62,869 nucleotides of DNA from JBILCM01 sp044353165 (GTDB taxonomy: Bacteria > Bacillota > Bacilli > Paenibacillales > YIM-B00363): positions 1 through 62,869 of the forward strand of contig JBILCM010000005.1 of NCBI GenBank assembly GCA_044353165.1, written 5' to 3'. The notes beneath the pieces are model-generated. The model was not told where the DNA came from. It saw nothing but the letters and a program-made list of their open reading frames with translations, and ran no database searches. Of this stretch, positions 62,201 to 62,869 are shown one piece after another (within the stretch, counting starts at the first letter, position 1; every line of letters begins with the position of its first letter). The position numbers were made by a program, and so were the translations under genes.

Positions 62201-62869
62201 GCTGGAACTGGTATGTTTGTTAAATCACGAAGGGTCACTTGAGTAAATTCACGATAAATCTCAACGGTGTATGTCTTTGTCGTCGTTCCATCTTGCGCGG
62301 TGGCTACAACCGTAATGGTGTTCGGACCCACATTCAAGTTCACGCTACCCGAAGCTGTGCCGCTCGTCACCGTTACATTGTTCACCTTCACCACAGCCGT
62401 GCTATCCGCTACCGTCGGCGTCACCGTCAAGCTGCTGACTCCATGAGCCACACTGGCTGTGTACGTTGTCGTACCGCTAGCGAAGGTTGGCGTCAATGTG
62501 CCGCTCGACAGTGCAATGTTGCTTAGATCCGCATTCGCCGATGCGGCGCGCGTCACCGTAATCGTGTATGTTTTTGTCGTTGTGCCATTTTGTGCCGTGC
62601 TCACAACCGTAATGGTGTTCGGACCCACATTCAAGTTCACGCTACCCGAAGCTGTGCCGCTCGTCACCGTTACATTATTCACCTTCACCGTGGCCGTGCT
62701 GTCTGCTACCGTCGGCGTCACCGTCAAGCTGCTGACTCCATGCGCCACACTGGCTGTGTACGTTGTCGTACCGCCAGCGAAGGTTGGACTTAATGTGCCG
62801 TTTGAAAGTACCACATTGCTTAGATCCGCATTCGCCGATGCGGCGCGCGTCACCGTAATCGTATATGTC
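59281..62869 (-). CDS. Large repetitive surface protein with SUMF1/FGE-fold domain, 5' end outside window
   Basis: About 1196 residues of the C-terminal part; the frame is open at the window edge. From the edge: two or more near-identical 99-residue cadherin-like beta-sandwich repeats (ANADLSNIALSSGTLTPTF type), six divergent repeats of about 97 residues (GTISWSPSV, TYTATITLTPKAGYTLSGV), a SUMF1/FGE-sulfatase-type domain (M at 60444 to about 59608; YRLPTKAEWAIAARWLG, DMSGNVDELLYD, GFRFVRTH) and one cadherin-type repeat. There is no Cys at all, so it cannot be an active formylglycine enzyme. It stops right after DVNDGSPT, without a sorting signal or SLH domain. Probably an exported adhesin or binding protein. 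Confidence 0.85.
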   Translation of the reverse strand, partial: TYTITVTRAASANADLSNVVLSNGTLSPTFAGGTTTYTASVAHGVSSLTVTPTVADSTATVKVNNVTVTSGTASGSVNLNVGPNTITVVSTAQNGTTTKTYTITVTRAASANADLSNIALSSGTLTPTFASGTTTYTASVAHGVSSLTVTPTVADSTAVVKVNNVTVTSGTASGSVNLNVGPNTITVVATAQDGTTTKTYTVEIYREFTQVTLRDLTNIPVPAAGESPTKPLLLSNEQYNGSVTWTPDIDTVFQTNTTYTAIINLDSSNKGYTFNGLANDFFVVPHATNVTFTMIDPFRVEIQATFPKTDTTINISEIQGITPPVASQLPVYSITSNGQFDGFITWSPDPQGHFEPITKYTANITISPKSGYTLFGVNENFFTVPGAEIGTVTNDANSGAVTAVFPHTGSIEIQNGMITGIDVPETGETPIIDYYIETHEYTGNVNWLPELVDNKFAPGTTYNAVITLKANPGYIFANLSKDFFNVEGTTTTPKFTYEENIAVIIAEFPVTQNLVVTQTNISQVTIPTAGASTGTSNVESDQYVGSITWSPTVNGVFAPLTQYEATINLTTKTGYIFTGVATDFSVQGATSTTFNQIDDTHAVITARFPATGELLVTNSTILGVTAPVTGASPVTTIVANDQYTGTVSWSPSVSSTFASGTTYTAVITLEPKTGYTLSGVSTNFFTVSSATSVSNNAGSGVITAVFPATVALTTVNLFNVAGVTVPETGELNTSSIDTVQYVGTISWSPSVANTFAPGTIYTATITLTPKAGYTLSGVVSNYFKVAGGSATNSANSGTITVVFPRTVNMVSVPAGSITKAPISTDNNLYSINISNYLMSDTEVTYGHWYTVRQWAMSNGYTFTSEQGREGHNGTNGEAPTSALNEPVTDISWRDIIVWLNAYSQKEGLTPVYRNSSGVILKDATQGGPVDAAVQSANNGYRLPTKAEWAIAARWLGTTAPNQGSLASARITSTEGATTYYWLPDNYAVGSSESTANVDAIKLVAWFDSNSGNSTKTVATRLPNVLGLYDMSGNVDELLYDINTNPGNRIITGGSYDDDKDRLTPDDMFLSRSDESPEIGFRFVRTHINEPPTNIALSSTSVAENEPTNTVVGTLTATDPDPNSTFTYTLVSGTGDTDNASFNISGNQLRINAPFDYETKNSYSIRIRVRDNGTPGLTYEKTFTITVSDVNDGSPT
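62270..62869. repeat. 297-bp tandem repeats within the surface-protein gene
   Basis: Stretches starting at about 62270 and 62567 are nearly identical over 297 bases (99 codons), for example the ACAACCGTAATGGTGTTCGG block at 62306 and 62603. A third copy begins at the window edge. The high DNA identity points to recent duplication or gene conversion. Confidence 0.85.

Noticed and set aside
1..62869. CRISPR array, rRNA operon or insertion sequence
   Set aside because: I found no regularly spaced short repeats with unique spacers, no rRNA sequence, and no transposase or terminal inverted repeats of an IS element.

Overview
The window reads as chromosome from a spore-forming, low-to-medium-GC Bacillota, most likely a member of the Paenibacillaceae. 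The evidence is gene content: cotJABC spore-coat genes, a Spo0E-type phosphatase, CcpA, ylbF/ylbG, ylaN-ftsW, yugN, Asp23, RqcH, DUF1292 and DUF1811 proteins. GTG and TTG starts behind strong GGAGG sites are common. I had no database access, so the family assignment rests on recognised proteins only.

Positions 1-31,000 are mostly housekeeping. In order they hold dapF (cut by the window edge), a Ca-type P-ATPase, rqcH, a DUF1444-like gene, a MerR/B12-binding regulator with an operator-like repeat over its promoter, ylbG, asparaginase and ylbF. An XPB-type helicase with its partner protein follows, then CBS and M20 genes, yugN-ftsW, Asp23, ylaN, an N-terminally short HPr-like protein, an M29 aminopeptidase, rpsD with a structured leader, tyrS, a class A penicillin-binding protein, mtnN and ccpA. 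The block closes with a zinc-ribbon protein, a PfpI protein and a ptsG-ptsI operon that lacks ptsH.

Positions 30,000-46,600 continue with a repetitive Q/Y/N-rich protein, a CoA-binding protein, aroA, two tandem crcB genes, gnd, a MoeB/ThiF enzyme, an MFS exporter, an arginine/lysine/ornithine-type decarboxylase, DUF1885- and DUF1292-like proteins, a secreted copper-amine-oxidase-stalk protein, a spo0E-like gene, an MBL hydrolase, a PilZ protein, DUF1811, a GapB-like GAPDH, cotJABC, ppaC and a membrane J-like protein.

Positions 46,600-58,000 form an accessory carbohydrate region. It has a glucarate module (5-dehydro-4-deoxyglucarate dehydratase, AraC regulator, glucarate dehydratase), a GH29 fucosidase with a second AraC regulator and a DUF6807/PmoA protein, a three-glycosyltransferase cluster, and a Cys-type sulfatase behind a small broken gene.

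Positions 58,000-62,869 hold a phage-lysin-like M23 protein, a short gene-free stretch with a tandem TGCTACCACG motif, tRNA-Val(GAC) and the 3' part of a very large repetitive surface protein. That protein carries cadherin-like repeats and a SUMF1/FGE-fold domain with no cysteine. The layout next to the tRNA suggests an old phage integration site.

The best candidates for new biology are the self-controlled CarH-like regulator, the terminator inside the leader of the DUF1444 gene, the bacterial XPB pair, and the Cys-free FGE-fold surface protein lying near a sulfatase.
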